A stretch of DNA of 64,000 nucleotides from the IMG/VR virus record IMGVR_UViG_3300032294_002710, positions 1-64,000 of that record. One strand, 5' to 3'. The DNA is from a virus. A model generated the notes under the pieces. It ran no database searches. It worked only from the letters and a program-made list of their open reading frames with translations, and was not told the DNA's origin. Positions 46,138 to 54,242 of the stretch are shown in pieces. The first letter of the stretch is position 1, and each line of letters starts with the position of its first letter. Made by a program: the position numbers and the translations under genes.

Positions 46138-46577
46138 GCAGCTTCATTATATTCATAATACGCGTAGAATCCAATTATGAATTTTTGTTTTACCTTTACT
46201 CCCATTATTATTGGATTTATTTGTAAATCTATTCCAGAATTAATTAAACTTTTTAATAGTTTACCATTTGGTGTTTCTAATATCTCAATATTGAGTATTA
46301 TCTCATTTACTTCTAAATGACTATCAATAATAAATGATATTTCATTTATTCTAAAGGCCACATTTTTAAGATTAGTTGTTGATGAAAATATTTCAGAAAT
46401 TCCTAATTCGCACAAGAGTGGTGGATTAATTTCAGTTATATCAAACTGACATTTTTTACCTAAAATAGAGTTTATTTTTATTTCTCTGTATATTGATTTA
46501 TAGTCTCTATACTTTTCAAGTAAATATTTAAAACATTCAAGATTATATCTTTCCTTTAGATTAACATTAGTTATCAT
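46134..46577 (-). CDS. Hypothetical protein, 147 aa, inserted in the head cluster
   Basis: On the opposite strand between portal and protease. The stretch IEILETPNGKLLKSLINSGIDLQINPIIMGVKV resembles the T-P-x-G-x-x-L-x-x-L-I-x-x-G segment of prohead proteases, but the following Ser-Ser-Arg catalytic motif is absent (NPII instead). It could be a decayed or repurposed protease paralogue; alternatively the likeness is chance. It overlaps the end of the gene before it by 11 bases. Confidence 0.45.
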   Translation of the reverse strand: MITNVNLKERYNLECFKYLLEKYRDYKSIYREIKINSILGKKCQFDITEINPPLLCELGISEIFSSTTNLKNVAFRINEISFIIDSHLEVNEIILNIEILETPNGKLLKSLINSGIDLQINPIIMGVKVKQKFIIGFYAYYEYNEAA

Positions 46578-46935
46578 TTTGTGACTTTTTCTTTTCAGAA
46601 ATTGTTAGTTTCATTTTCTTGAAAAGTTTTTTATTCTGAATTGGATATTCTACTCCATAGTTTTTCTGAAGTGTCTCTTTTCTTTTCGATTCTGAGCACT
46701 TTCTACAGTAGTAGATGCCCCAGATATTTCCATACTTAATATAATTCTTGTAGATTACATCTTTTTTAATTCCACATCCGTCACATTCACAGAGTATTTT
46801 ATAGTGAGATCCTTTTGATAGCAATTCTGTTGGTATTATTAAATCATCTCCAATAGAAATATCATATCCTAAATTTTCAAAATATGAAAAATTAGACTCA
46901 TTGATTTTGATTTTAATTTCTCTAGTTATGATCAT
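46567..46935 (-). CDS. Zinc-finger fragment of a homing-endonuclease-type protein
   Basis: 122 residues. Two CxxC pairs (CECDGCG and YYCRKCS) are followed by KRKETLQKNYGVEYPIQN. This N-terminal module usually precedes a nuclease domain in phage homing endonucleases and related proteins (K..T...KYGV..P.Q...). No catalytic domain follows, since the frame ends in a Lys-rich tail, so it is either a truncated mobile gene or a stand-alone DNA-binding module. Confidence 0.5.
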   Translation of the reverse strand: MIITREIKIKINESNFSYFENLGYDISIGDDLIIPTELLSKGSHYKILCECDGCGIKKDVIYKNYIKYGNIWGIYYCRKCSESKRKETLQKNYGVEYPIQNKKLFKKMKLTISEKKKSQNDN

Positions 46936-46944
46936 AAAAAACCG

Positions 46945-47061
46945 TTAATTTTTAATGTATATATCTATTTTATCATGTCTCTGTGAGATTTTATAGATTA
47001 AAGTTTTTCTAAATCCTATAAAAAATCCACCTTTAATTTTTTTTGGTTTTTTAATACCCAT
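46945..47061 (-). CDS. Possible 38-codon basic peptide
   Basis: An ATG ending at 47061 opens a frame MGIKKPKKIKGGFFIGFRK... with stop at 46945-46947, 10 bases before the next minus-strand gene. It fills most of the 153-base gap. It is basic and could be chance in an AT-rich gap, though gap-filling and strand agreement favour a real small gene slightly. Confidence 0.3.
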   Translation of the reverse strand: MGIKKPKKIKGGFFIGFRKTLIYKISQRHDKIDIYIKN

Positions 47062-47088
47062 ATATAACTAAAATTAACGTTAAATTTC

Positions 47089-49275
47089 ATGAAATCTATT
47101 CTTATTGTTGAAAATTCAACAAACTCTCTCTCAAAGATTAACGAGAGCAATAATAAGTCCCAAAATATTTTAGGTGGTATTTTCACAGAATTCGATATTA
47201 AAAATCGTAATGAGAGAATTTATACTGCTGATAAATTTCTTCCTTGTTTAGAGGAAATGAATGAAAGGATTACAAACATGGGTTCTGTTTATGGTGAGTT
47301 TGATCATCCAGATGTATTTGATACATCTTTGGCTAGAGCATCACACTTAGTTACAAAAGCGGAATTCGTTAAAGAAAATAATAGAGTCGAAGGTGAAATT
47401 AGATTACTCAACACTCATTGGGGTAAAGAAGCTCAAGCATTGGTTAACGATGGTTGTCCAGTTTTTGTTTCTTCACGCGCTGCTGGTATTACAGAGTCAG
47501 ACGGTACTGTTACATTGAAAAAGTTATTTACTTATGATATTGTGGCTGACCCTGGTTTTGCATCAGCAAAAATGAATGTTAAGACACTTAATGAATCGTT
47601 CGGCTTCTCTAATAAAGCTAACTTTAGGATATATGAAATGTCCGATGAGTCAAAAATAAATGATTTATTTAATATGAACACTAATGATTTAGTTACTAAA
47701 GAACAGTTAACTGATTATTCTAAATATCTTATTAATGAGTTGGCTTCTACTAAGAAAGAAGTTCGTGACGCAATTAAGAAAGGTAATCTTAACCCAAAGA
47801 AATTAGAACAGTTACTTGAGTACTATGAAAACTTAAACGAGACAAATTCTCAAATTGTTAAGTACTTAGACTATTTGGCTGAAAAAGTTCAAGTTGTTGT
47901 TAATGAGAACACAAGTCTTAAAACAACTGCTGAAAAACTTATCAAGCACAATGATTATTTGGCAGAAAACCTTGAAAAGGCAATAAATTACACTGAGTAT
48001 GTTGCTGAAAATCTTGATAAGAATATTGAGTATTCAGAATACTTAGCAGAAAATCTTGACAAGAACATCTCTTACTCAGAATACATCGCTGAAAATCTTG
48101 ATAAGAACATTTCTTATTCTGAATATTTGGCTGAAAATCTTGATAAGAATATAGCTTATTCTGAATATTTGGCTGAAAATCTTGATAAGAACATTGCATA
48201 CGCAGAATACATCGCTGAAAATCTTGATAAGAACATTTCTTATTCAGAATATTTAGCAGAACATCTTGATAATTCTATCGCTTACTCAGAATATTTGGCT
48301 GAGCATGTTGAGGGAAATATCGCATACTCAGAGTACATCGCAGAAAATCTTGATGATAACATTGCATACTCTGAATATATTGCAGAAAACCTTGATAAGT
48401 CAATCTCTTATCAAAGTTTGATTGTTGAAAAATTAAATGGTGGTAAGTTATTTGAAAGTAACGAAGAAGAAGATAGATTACCATCTTTAAATGTCGTTGG
48501 TATTGATTCATACGAAGAAGAGGCCGATGATAAATATGAAGAGGAAGAAGAAAATGCATGGAATGATAACTCAGAAGCTCCTTCTGCTGAAGAAACTCCA
48601 GGCGTATCTGAATCTAATGAGGCTGAAGAAACATCTTCTGAAGCTGATGAGGCTGAAGAAACATCTTCTGAAGCTGATGAAATGTCATCTGAATCTGAGG
48701 AAACACCTTCTGAATCTGATGAATATAATGAGTCACCTGCTTATGAAGGTAACTCTGATACTGAATTATCTAAATCTATTGATAAATTGATCGAAGAAGC
48801 TAAAAAACGTAAAGCTATTGAAACATCCGATCTACACTTTTTAAAATTCTTAAACAAATCTCAGGTTGATAGTTACTACTCTTTAACTAATGAAGAGCAG
48901 GAAGCTGTTACACTTTACATAAGCGAAAAAAGTTTCTTTACACAACAAGATGTGTTGAGATTAATCTCTGAGGCTTTGACATCTAAGAATGAAACTCTTG
49001 AAGAAAGAGTAATCAGATTGATGCCTGAAAACATCAAGCCAATCTGGAATCAATTAAATGAGAGTGCTAGAAAATCCATTTTATCTCAAGCTAGATTATA
49101 TCCAGCTGAGGTTATGTCAACTGATTCACAAGTTGAACATTTCTGGATGACTAGAAATCTCAAGAAAAATGAATCTGTTACTAAGAAATTAGTTTCACAT
49201 GAGAGTATGATTCAAGAAGATAAAATATCTGAAAAGGAATTGAATGCAATCATGGAAAGATTTAAAAACCTTTAA
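47089..49275 (+). CDS. gp21: Prohead protease fused to a scaffold-like repeat and helical domain
   Basis: 728 residues against about 212 for T4 gp21. Residues 1-190 are the S80-type prohead protease: GSVYGEFDHPD gives the catalytic His, VFVSSRAAG the Ser, and LFTYDIVADPGF follows. Residues about 288-440 hold ten 14-residue repeats of the type Y-x-E-Y-[LIV]-A-E-N-L-D-K-N-I-x. An acidic Ser/Glu linker (about 460-560) and a helical C-terminal domain follow. T4 has a separate protease (gp21) and scaffold (gp22), and here both functions seem joined (inference). The repeats contain [LIV]-A-E, matching the T4 protease preference for L/I-x-E, so the core may be digested by its own head. Confidence 0.85.
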   Translation: MKSILIVENSTNSLSKINESNNKSQNILGGIFTEFDIKNRNERIYTADKFLPCLEEMNERITNMGSVYGEFDHPDVFDTSLARASHLVTKAEFVKENNRVEGEIRLLNTHWGKEAQALVNDGCPVFVSSRAAGITESDGTVTLKKLFTYDIVADPGFASAKMNVKTLNESFGFSNKANFRIYEMSDESKINDLFNMNTNDLVTKEQLTDYSKYLINELASTKKEVRDAIKKGNLNPKKLEQLLEYYENLNETNSQIVKYLDYLAEKVQVVVNENTSLKTTAEKLIKHNDYLAENLEKAINYTEYVAENLDKNIEYSEYLAENLDKNISYSEYIAENLDKNISYSEYLAENLDKNIAYSEYLAENLDKNIAYAEYIAENLDKNISYSEYLAEHLDNSIAYSEYLAEHVEGNIAYSEYIAENLDDNIAYSEYIAENLDKSISYQSLIVEKLNGGKLFESNEEEDRLPSLNVVGIDSYEEEADDKYEEEEENAWNDNSEAPSAEETPGVSESNEAEETSSEADEAEETSSEADEMSSESEETPSESDEYNESPAYEGNSDTELSKSIDKLIEEAKKRKAIETSDLHFLKFLNKSQVDSYYSLTNEEQEAVTLYISEKSFFTQQDVLRLISEALTSKNETLEERVIRLMPENIKPIWNQLNESARKSILSQARLYPAEVMSTDSQVEHFWMTRNLKKNESVTKKLVSHESMIQEDKISEKELNAIMERFKNL
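47950..48420 (+). repeat. Tandem 42-base repeat encoding 14-residue scaffold units
   Basis: About eleven head-to-tail 42-base units in frame, encoding YSEYLAENLDKNI and variants. Several neighbouring units are nearly identical in DNA (CTTGATAAGAACATT), others have synonymous changes. Antisense frames over this block are repeat artefacts. Confidence 0.9.
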
Positions 49276-49314
49276 TCTCAGGTAGAAAGAGATAAAAATT
49301 AAAAAGAAAAAATT

Positions 49315-51045
49315 ATGTCACACATTAGAATAGACAAACAAAAAGCAGTCAAGAAGTGGTCTCCAGTTCTTGAAAACATGGGTGTTACTGGTGATAGAGT
49401 AGAATGGATGTCAGAATATGCTGAGTTCCACTCAATTAACGAGAACGCTTATGCTAACACAGCTATCGCTGGTATGGGAGCTGTTTTAAATCCAGTTATT
49501 GGTGCTAACACACCAGCTGGTGCTTTGACTACAGGTCAAGGTTTCGCTGGAGTTGCTGGTTCTGGAGATTTAGGTCAAAACCTTCTTCCAGTAGCTATGA
49601 AAATTGCAGCTCAAACAATAGGTCTTGACCTTGTTGCTGTTAAACCTTCTCCAGGTCCAAAAATCGATTTACTTTATATTGACTTTCAGTACGATGATAC
49701 TGATTTGACTTTTAACGGTAGACCACAAGTTTTCAAAGTTACTGCACTTAACGGTACTGCATGGTCAGCAGCTAACACTGCAACTGTAACAGCAGCTTTA
49801 TCAGCAGCTACTACATTGACTTCAGGTGGTCTTAGAGGTGGTAGATTATTCTGTACTGGCTCAACAACTGCTGGTGCTACTGGTGCTTTCACTACAACTG
49901 TACCAAGTGATAACGCTTCTAAAGCAGGTGTTCTTGAATTCTTAGGTTTCTCTCGTGTAGATGGTTACCCAATGTTCAGAGCATGGAGACAATCAAACTC
50001 TCAATCAACAGGTGGTGTTTTCAACTCATTACATGCTGGTTACCCATACACTTTTGACCAAACTCAAAACACATTTGGACCAACTGGTTCAATCGTTTCT
50101 CAATTGAACTTCATTGGTACAATCGTTGCATCAGCTTCTTCAGTTGATTTAGTATCAGCTCTTGAAGATCACCTTCCAGGTTTCTCAACTAACTGGACTT
50201 CTTCATCTGCTTCAGGTGATTATCCAATGAGTCGTCAAACTGATGATAATACTTATGCTGGTATTATCGGACCAAAAGTTTCTTCTAAAACTGTAGCTGT
50301 AGGTACTATTGAAGTATCAACTGCTCTTAGAAGAACAGAAATTGAAGATATCAAGGCTAACACAGGTATGGATATCGTTCAAAAGATGGAATCTATCCTT
50401 GTTAACGAATTGTCTCAGACAATCTCTAGACAAATTGTTGATAGAATCTTCTCATTAGGTACTGCTAACAGAAACACTTCTCCATTATCTTATGGTTGTG
50501 CTACTATCCAAGCTACTGCTTCTACAATCTTCGACCTTAACACAGTTTACGCTGGTTCAAGTATCGTTGGTGGTGAAACTACTCACGCTGTTCAACGTAA
50601 GTTGATCACTAAGATGGTTCACGCTTCTAACTACATTGCAACTGAAGGTCGTGTTGGTCCAGCTCAATTCGCTGTAACTAACGGAGGTCTTGCAGCAGCT
50701 CTTATGGATATCGCTGGTTATACAATTAACCCAGTTAAATCTAAGATTACTGGTCAAGGTCAATTATACCCAGTTGGTCAAATCGGTGATATTTCTATCT
50801 ATGTTGATCCTTATATGAAGTATAACGACAACAGAATCGTTCTTGGTAGAAAGAATAACCCAGATCAACCAGGTCTTATCTTCATTCCTTACTTGATGGC
50901 TCAGTCTATCAGTGTAATTTCTGAAGCGACTTTCGCACCAAGAATGTTGTTACGTTCAAGATACGCAATTGCAGATGTTGGATTCTTCCCAGAAAAACAA
51001 TATATGACAATTGTTGTTACAGACATTAACCAATTATTGAACTAA
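49315..51045 (+). CDS. gp23: Major capsid protein (T4 gp23-like)
   Basis: 576 residues. The helical N-terminus (KKWSPVLENMGVTGDRVEWMSEYAEFHSINE) is like the gp23 pro-region. NTAIAGMGAVLNPVIGANTPAGAL, KIAAQTIGLDLVAVKPSPGPKIDLLYIDFQY, RTEIEDIKANTGMDIVQKMESILVNELSQTISRQIVDRIF and GFFPEKQYMTIVVTDINQLL follow T4 gp23 closely. The pro-region would be cut by the protease encoded upstream. Codon use is richer in GCT, AAC and CTT than in its neighbours, as expected for the most highly expressed gene. Confidence 0.96.
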   Translation: MSHIRIDKQKAVKKWSPVLENMGVTGDRVEWMSEYAEFHSINENAYANTAIAGMGAVLNPVIGANTPAGALTTGQGFAGVAGSGDLGQNLLPVAMKIAAQTIGLDLVAVKPSPGPKIDLLYIDFQYDDTDLTFNGRPQVFKVTALNGTAWSAANTATVTAALSAATTLTSGGLRGGRLFCTGSTTAGATGAFTTTVPSDNASKAGVLEFLGFSRVDGYPMFRAWRQSNSQSTGGVFNSLHAGYPYTFDQTQNTFGPTGSIVSQLNFIGTIVASASSVDLVSALEDHLPGFSTNWTSSSASGDYPMSRQTDDNTYAGIIGPKVSSKTVAVGTIEVSTALRRTEIEDIKANTGMDIVQKMESILVNELSQTISRQIVDRIFSLGTANRNTSPLSYGCATIQATASTIFDLNTVYAGSSIVGGETTHAVQRKLITKMVHASNYIATEGRVGPAQFAVTNGGLAAALMDIAGYTINPVKSKITGQGQLYPVGQIGDISIYVDPYMKYNDNRIVLGRKNNPDQPGLIFIPYLMAQSISVISEATFAPRMLLRSRYAIADVGFFPEKQYMTIVVTDINQLLN

Positions 51046-51064
51046 TAATTAGTTTCATATTAAC

Positions 51065-51092
51065 AAAAACCCTCCAATTGGAGGGTTTTTTG
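51065..51092 (+). terminator. Intrinsic terminator of the capsid gene
   Basis: AACCCTCC (51068-51075) pairs with GGAGGGTT (51080-51087) around AATT, followed by a T run. Confidence 0.88.
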
Positions 51093-51102
51093 TTTTATAT
51101 AA

Positions 51103-51113
51103 GTAATATATAA
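51103..51113 (+). promoter_or_regulatory. GTAATATATAA promoter-like element, short spacing
   Basis: Directly behind the capsid terminator and ending 3 bases before the ATG at 51117. Confidence 0.5.
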
Positions 51114-51116
51114 CAT

Positions 51117-51512
51117 ATGATAAATAAATACGAGAAGTTTTTAGAATCTAAAAAAGATAAATTTCCTAATATCCAGACAAAAAAATTAGATGATTTTAGT
51201 ATTTTAATAGGTAAAGATGCTGTATCAAATGATTTTTTGACAACTAATATGGCGAATGATGATGACTTGTGGTTTCATGCAGCTGGTGTTCCGGGAAGTC
51301 ATATTGTTATAAAGGTAAGTGATAAGTTACCTATGGAAAAACATATTGAAGAAGTCGCAAAGTTGGCGGCTAAAAACTCGAAAGCACCAAAAGGTGTTAA
51401 AGTTAAGGTAGTCTATTGTAAAGCTAAGTTTGTTAAGAAAAATTCAGATATGAAACCTGGTCAAGTTAGTGTAGATTATAAAAACGCTCAAGAAATAGTT
51501 GTAGAAAATTAA
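51117..51512 (+). CDS. Stand-alone NFACT-R (RqcH/NEMF-type) domain protein with targeting-like N-terminus
   Basis: 131 residues. After MINKYEKFLESKKDKF comes a complete NFACT-R domain: SILIGKDAVSNDFLTTNMANDDDLWFHAAGVPGSHIVIKV, with the hallmark D-x-W-F-H and GSH motifs, then a helix EVAKLAAKNSKAPKGVKV and a final strand. In RqcH/NEMF proteins this domain sits beside NFACT-N and the coiled coil that bind stalled 60S/50S-tRNA complexes and promote alanine tailing. Here it is alone, as in some small bacterial proteins. The function is presumably in ribosome or RNA quality control, and the N-terminal FLE signature suggests it could be packaged (inference). Confidence 0.8.
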   Translation: MINKYEKFLESKKDKFPNIQTKKLDDFSILIGKDAVSNDFLTTNMANDDDLWFHAAGVPGSHIVIKVSDKLPMEKHIEEVAKLAAKNSKAPKGVKVKVVYCKAKFVKKNSDMKPGQVSVDYKNAQEIVVEN

Positions 51513-51519
51513 TATATAA
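51509..51519 (+). promoter_or_regulatory. TTAATATATAA promoter-like element, long spacing
   Basis: Exact TTAATATATAA overlapping the stop of the NFACT-R gene, 18 bases before the ATG at 51538. Confidence 0.6.
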
Positions 51520-51537
51520 CAAAACGAATTAAATTAT

Positions 51538-52896
51538 ATGGCAGATCCAATTATCTGGTTTAGTGATAAATTACATGATATAATAGATGATATAAATGGT
51601 CCAGTTGCTGAAGCAATGCTTAAGATGTTAGATGGAAACTATTTAACAAAAAATGAATTAAAAATTAAAAAAGTAGATGTTTCTGTTACCGATTGGAATT
51701 TTGATGTTACTGTTGGTAGTGATGGCCAAGTTCCTGTAAAGCAGCGAATGAAAGTTGGTAAGTTTATAAGACATTTCTTTGGTAGTACATTTACCGATAA
51801 ACAGATTTATGACTTTACAATGGCTTATAATAATTTGAAGAAGGGAATTCCTGCTTCTACTCAAACGGCTAAAGTTAGCTATAAAAAGGTAGAAGTTCCA
51901 GAATTTTCATATAATCCAAAAGATGTTAGATCTACATTTTTATCTCTAACAACTAAGACATATCCACACGGACATGAAGAAGAAGTTTTAAAGTTCTTAC
52001 CAAGCCTTGAAAAGGATCAGTTTGGAAATTATTATAAAATAATTGGCAAATCAGAAACAATGTTTACATCACACTTAGATACAGCTGATAGACAACAAAA
52101 AAATGTTAATGTCTATAGTACAATATTAGCAGATGGTGATGAAATGTTCGTTACTGATAATAAATCTATATTGGGTGCAGATGATAAATCAGGTGTATCT
52201 GTTATGTTGTATATGATGGCTCATAATATTCCAGGTGTTTACTACTTCTTTATTGGAGAAGAGAGAGGAGGAATAGGTTCGCATCAGGTTGCTGGTGTTT
52301 TTGAAACAGTTGAACATTTAAAAGGCATGAAGAGATGTGTATCTTTTGATAGAAGAAATTATTTTTCAATAATAACACATCAATTAGGTAGACAATGTTG
52401 TTCAGATCAGTTTGCTCAAGCTTTAGCAAACGAATTGAATAAAGGTGGATTATCCATCGCTTTAGATCCAACAGGTGTTTATACTGACTCCGCTTCTTTT
52501 ATAGATGAGATACCAGAGTGTACGAATATCTCAGTTGGATATTTTTCAGAACATACTGATAGAGAAAGTCAAAACATTTCATATTTAGAAAGATTAGCAA
52601 AATCTTGTCTAAATGTTAAATGGGAAGAACTTCCAACTGTTAAAAAAGTTGGATTTGATGAGGAAATAATGAGAAAGTATAAGCCATTTATTTCAGATTT
52701 TAAATCAACTATATTTAATCTTGAAACAAAGATGGTTAGTGAGTATGGAAGAGCATTTATTAAAATTGATGTTGATGATCCAGATCCTGCTATTGTTTTT
52801 CAAGATTTAAAATCAGTAGAATCATTATTATCTAAGCATAAAATGGATCCAGATATTCAATTTGATGATAATTATATAAAAATAGAACTAAAATAA
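51538..52896 (+). CDS. Zinc metallopeptidase of the M20/M28/M42 type
   Basis: 452 residues: an unrelated N-terminal domain of about 130 residues, then a peptidase domain. Metal-site motifs occur in order: TSHLDTA (His, Asp), ILGADDKSG (bridging Asp), GEERGGIGSHQ (catalytic Glu and metal Glu), SFDRRNYF (Asp) and a late His in SEHTDRE. This is the co-catalytic zinc aminopeptidase arrangement. It directly follows the NFACT-R gene, and its stop overlaps the next ATG. Possible roles are trimming tagged or released peptides or digesting host proteins. The target is unknown. Confidence 0.8.
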   Translation: MADPIIWFSDKLHDIIDDINGPVAEAMLKMLDGNYLTKNELKIKKVDVSVTDWNFDVTVGSDGQVPVKQRMKVGKFIRHFFGSTFTDKQIYDFTMAYNNLKKGIPASTQTAKVSYKKVEVPEFSYNPKDVRSTFLSLTTKTYPHGHEEEVLKFLPSLEKDQFGNYYKIIGKSETMFTSHLDTADRQQKNVNVYSTILADGDEMFVTDNKSILGADDKSGVSVMLYMMAHNIPGVYYFFIGEERGGIGSHQVAGVFETVEHLKGMKRCVSFDRRNYFSIITHQLGRQCCSDQFAQALANELNKGGLSIALDPTGVYTDSASFIDEIPECTNISVGYFSEHTDRESQNISYLERLAKSCLNVKWEELPTVKKVGFDEEIMRKYKPFISDFKSTIFNLETKMVSEYGRAFIKIDVDDPDPAIVFQDLKSVESLLSKHKMDPDIQFDDNYIKIELK

Positions 52897-53363
52897 TGAT
52901 AAAGAATGTTAAATTACAAAATATAATTCTTGAAACAAACAGAACTTTTCAAGACGGATATGAAGACGACTATGAGGATGACTATTTTGATCAGTATGGT
53001 AAAGAAGACTTTATTGATGATGATGAGATATCTGAAGAGGAAGAAGAGGATAATCTTGGTTATCTTATAAGAACATTTTTAAGTGCTAGAGGAATTCGTT
53101 CCTATGTTGAAACTGATGGTAAGGATGTTATTATATATGTTTATTTAAATAAAAAAGAGAAAATAAAAAATCTAACTAAAATTTTTGACGTTGTAGTTAA
53201 TAATATGAAGGTACAAATGTTTGAAGATTATGATTTAGAAACTGAGTTGTATGAAACAAAAGAAGGTGAGCATATATTCTCTTTTACTTTCTATGCTGAT
53301 GGAAGTATAGATAAAGATGATTATTCGGATCAAGAAGATTTTACTTCAAGGATACCTTTTTAA
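52896..53363 (+). CDS. Small very acidic protein, 155 aa
   Basis: MIKNVKLQNIILETNRTF is followed by a dense acidic stretch (YEDDYEDDYFDQYGKEDFIDDDEISEEEEED) and a small alpha/beta domain with a KKEKIKNL basic helix. The start overlaps the peptidase stop, so the two are coupled. The IILE segment near the N-terminus is a weak version of the shared signature. Function unknown; the acidic part suggests a nucleic-acid mimic or scaffold-like role (inference). Confidence 0.55.
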   Translation: MIKNVKLQNIILETNRTFQDGYEDDYEDDYFDQYGKEDFIDDDEISEEEEEDNLGYLIRTFLSARGIRSYVETDGKDVIIYVYLNKKEKIKNLTKIFDVVVNNMKVQMFEDYDLETELYETKEGEHIFSFTFYADGSIDKDDYSDQEDFTSRIPF

Positions 53364-53380
53364 AAATAGAAAATAAACTA

Positions 53381-53412
53381 TTTGGTGGTTTAATATATAA
53401 TGTGTATATTTG
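53381..53412 (+). promoter_or_regulatory. Bacteroidota-type promoter of the tmRNA gene
   Basis: TTTG at 53381-53384, a 20-base spacer, and TATATTTG at 53405-53412 match the Bacteroidota -33/-7 consensus. The RNA 5' end (GGGGATG at 53426) is 14 bases downstream. The same arrangement with the same spacing precedes the release-factor gene. Confidence 0.75.
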
Positions 53413-53425
53413 TTAAATCTTATTC

Positions 53426-53799
53426 GGGGATGATATGAATTGATTCGCAGAGTAGAGATGATTAAGCAGGCATCGGTTTGGTAAAGTCCGATTAAAATAA
53501 ATTATCAAAATCGTAAACGGAAACGTTACAAATGAAGTAGGAACCAGTGAAGATTTAGTAGCTGCTCTACAAAACAACTTGCTCACTGTGAATGAGCTTG
53601 AAGTAGCCTAATCTTAGGATACATTCTAAAAATTCACACTGAATCACAACAGTATAAATAGTGATAGTTTTTTGTTAGAGTGTTTTTGAGTCGAAACAAC
53701 TATCTATTTTGTAAGTTACAGAAAAACTTTCTAAGCTTGTGAACGATTAACCGTTTTTAACTGAGGAAGACTCCGGTTCGTTACCGGACATCTCCACTA
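53426..53799 (+). ncRNA. ssrA: Transfer-messenger RNA (tmRNA) with an unusually long tag frame
   Basis: About 370 bases, the usual tmRNA length. The ends pair as a 7-bp acceptor stem, GGGGATG (53426-53432) with CATCTCC (53789-53795), including the third-position G-U that marks alanine charging. The 3' end is A-CTA, so CCA is not encoded. A T-arm (TCCGG, loop TTCGTTA, CCGGA at 53772-53788) precedes it; the loop lacks the usual A58. The 5' part (GATTAAGCAGGCATCGG...CCGATTAA) resembles bacterial tmRNA. After an upstream TAA at 53498, an open frame runs to TAA at 53609-53611. If resumption is at GTA 53513, the tag has 32 residues, beginning VNGNV, containing LVAA, and ending NELEVA. It frees stalled ribosomes and marks the product for proteolysis. 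Confidence 0.85.
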
Positions 53800-53828
53800 A
53801 CCACTCCAAAGATAGTATTTTTGGACTG

Positions 53829-53860
53829 ACACCAACTCAAAAGGTTGGTGTTTCTTTTTA
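53829..53860. terminator. Terminator after the tmRNA gene
   Basis: ACACCAAC (53829-53836) pairs with GTTGGTGT (53844-53851), followed by TTCTTTTT. It is also close to the stop of the convergent gene at 53858. Confidence 0.8.
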
Positions 53861-54211
53861 TACAATATTGATTTGAATTTTATTTTCTTGGCCACAATCC
53901 CAAATGTTTATAACTTTACATTTTTTATTTAGAGCCTTTTCTATTCTTTCTAAGACTTCTAAAATAGATTTTATTAATTCTAATTTTAGCTTTGAGTATT
54001 CAATTGAATATATGTCTCCCGATATTAATTTGTAGGTATTTATCATTAATGATATCCCTTTTACACTCTTATCAAGAGAGTTGAATGGATATAATTCACC
54101 AGTAATTTCGGGGTAATCATCTTTTAGTTCTTTTAAAATATCTTTAATTTCTGAAATGTCATTTTGATAATCCTCATATTCTGAGTTTTCAAATTTTTTA
54201 AGGTGTCTCAT
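53858..54211 (-). CDS. Small protein with capsid-targeting-like N-terminus, 117 aa
   Basis: Begins MRHLKKFENSEYEDYQ, identical in its first eight residues to the protein at 44027 but with other codons (CAC CTT against CAT TTA). The rest is an acidic helical domain and a C-terminal strand with CKVINIWDCGQEN. A single gene with its own short-spaced TTAATATATAA. Function unknown. Confidence 0.6.
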   Translation of the reverse strand: MRHLKKFENSEYEDYQNDISEIKDILKELKDDYPEITGELYPFNSLDKSVKGISLMINTYKLISGDIYSIEYSKLKLELIKSILEVLERIEKALNKKCKVINIWDCGQENKIQINIV

Positions 54212-54215
54212 AAAC

Positions 54216-54226
54216 TTATATATTAA
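54216..54226 (-). promoter_or_regulatory. TTAATATATAA promoter-like element, short spacing
   Basis: Exact minus-strand TTAATATATAA followed by GTTT and the ATG at 54211, the same 18-base string as before the gene at 12613. Confidence 0.6.
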
Positions 54227-54242
54227 TAAACATATATTAATT

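Noticed and set aside
47950-48420. CRISPR-like array
   Set aside because: The 42-base repeats are contiguous, in frame, without spacers, and encode a protein.
47942-48559. Antisense reading frames over the 14-residue repeats
   Set aside because: They arise from the repeat periodicity of the protease-scaffold gene and have repeat-artefact composition.
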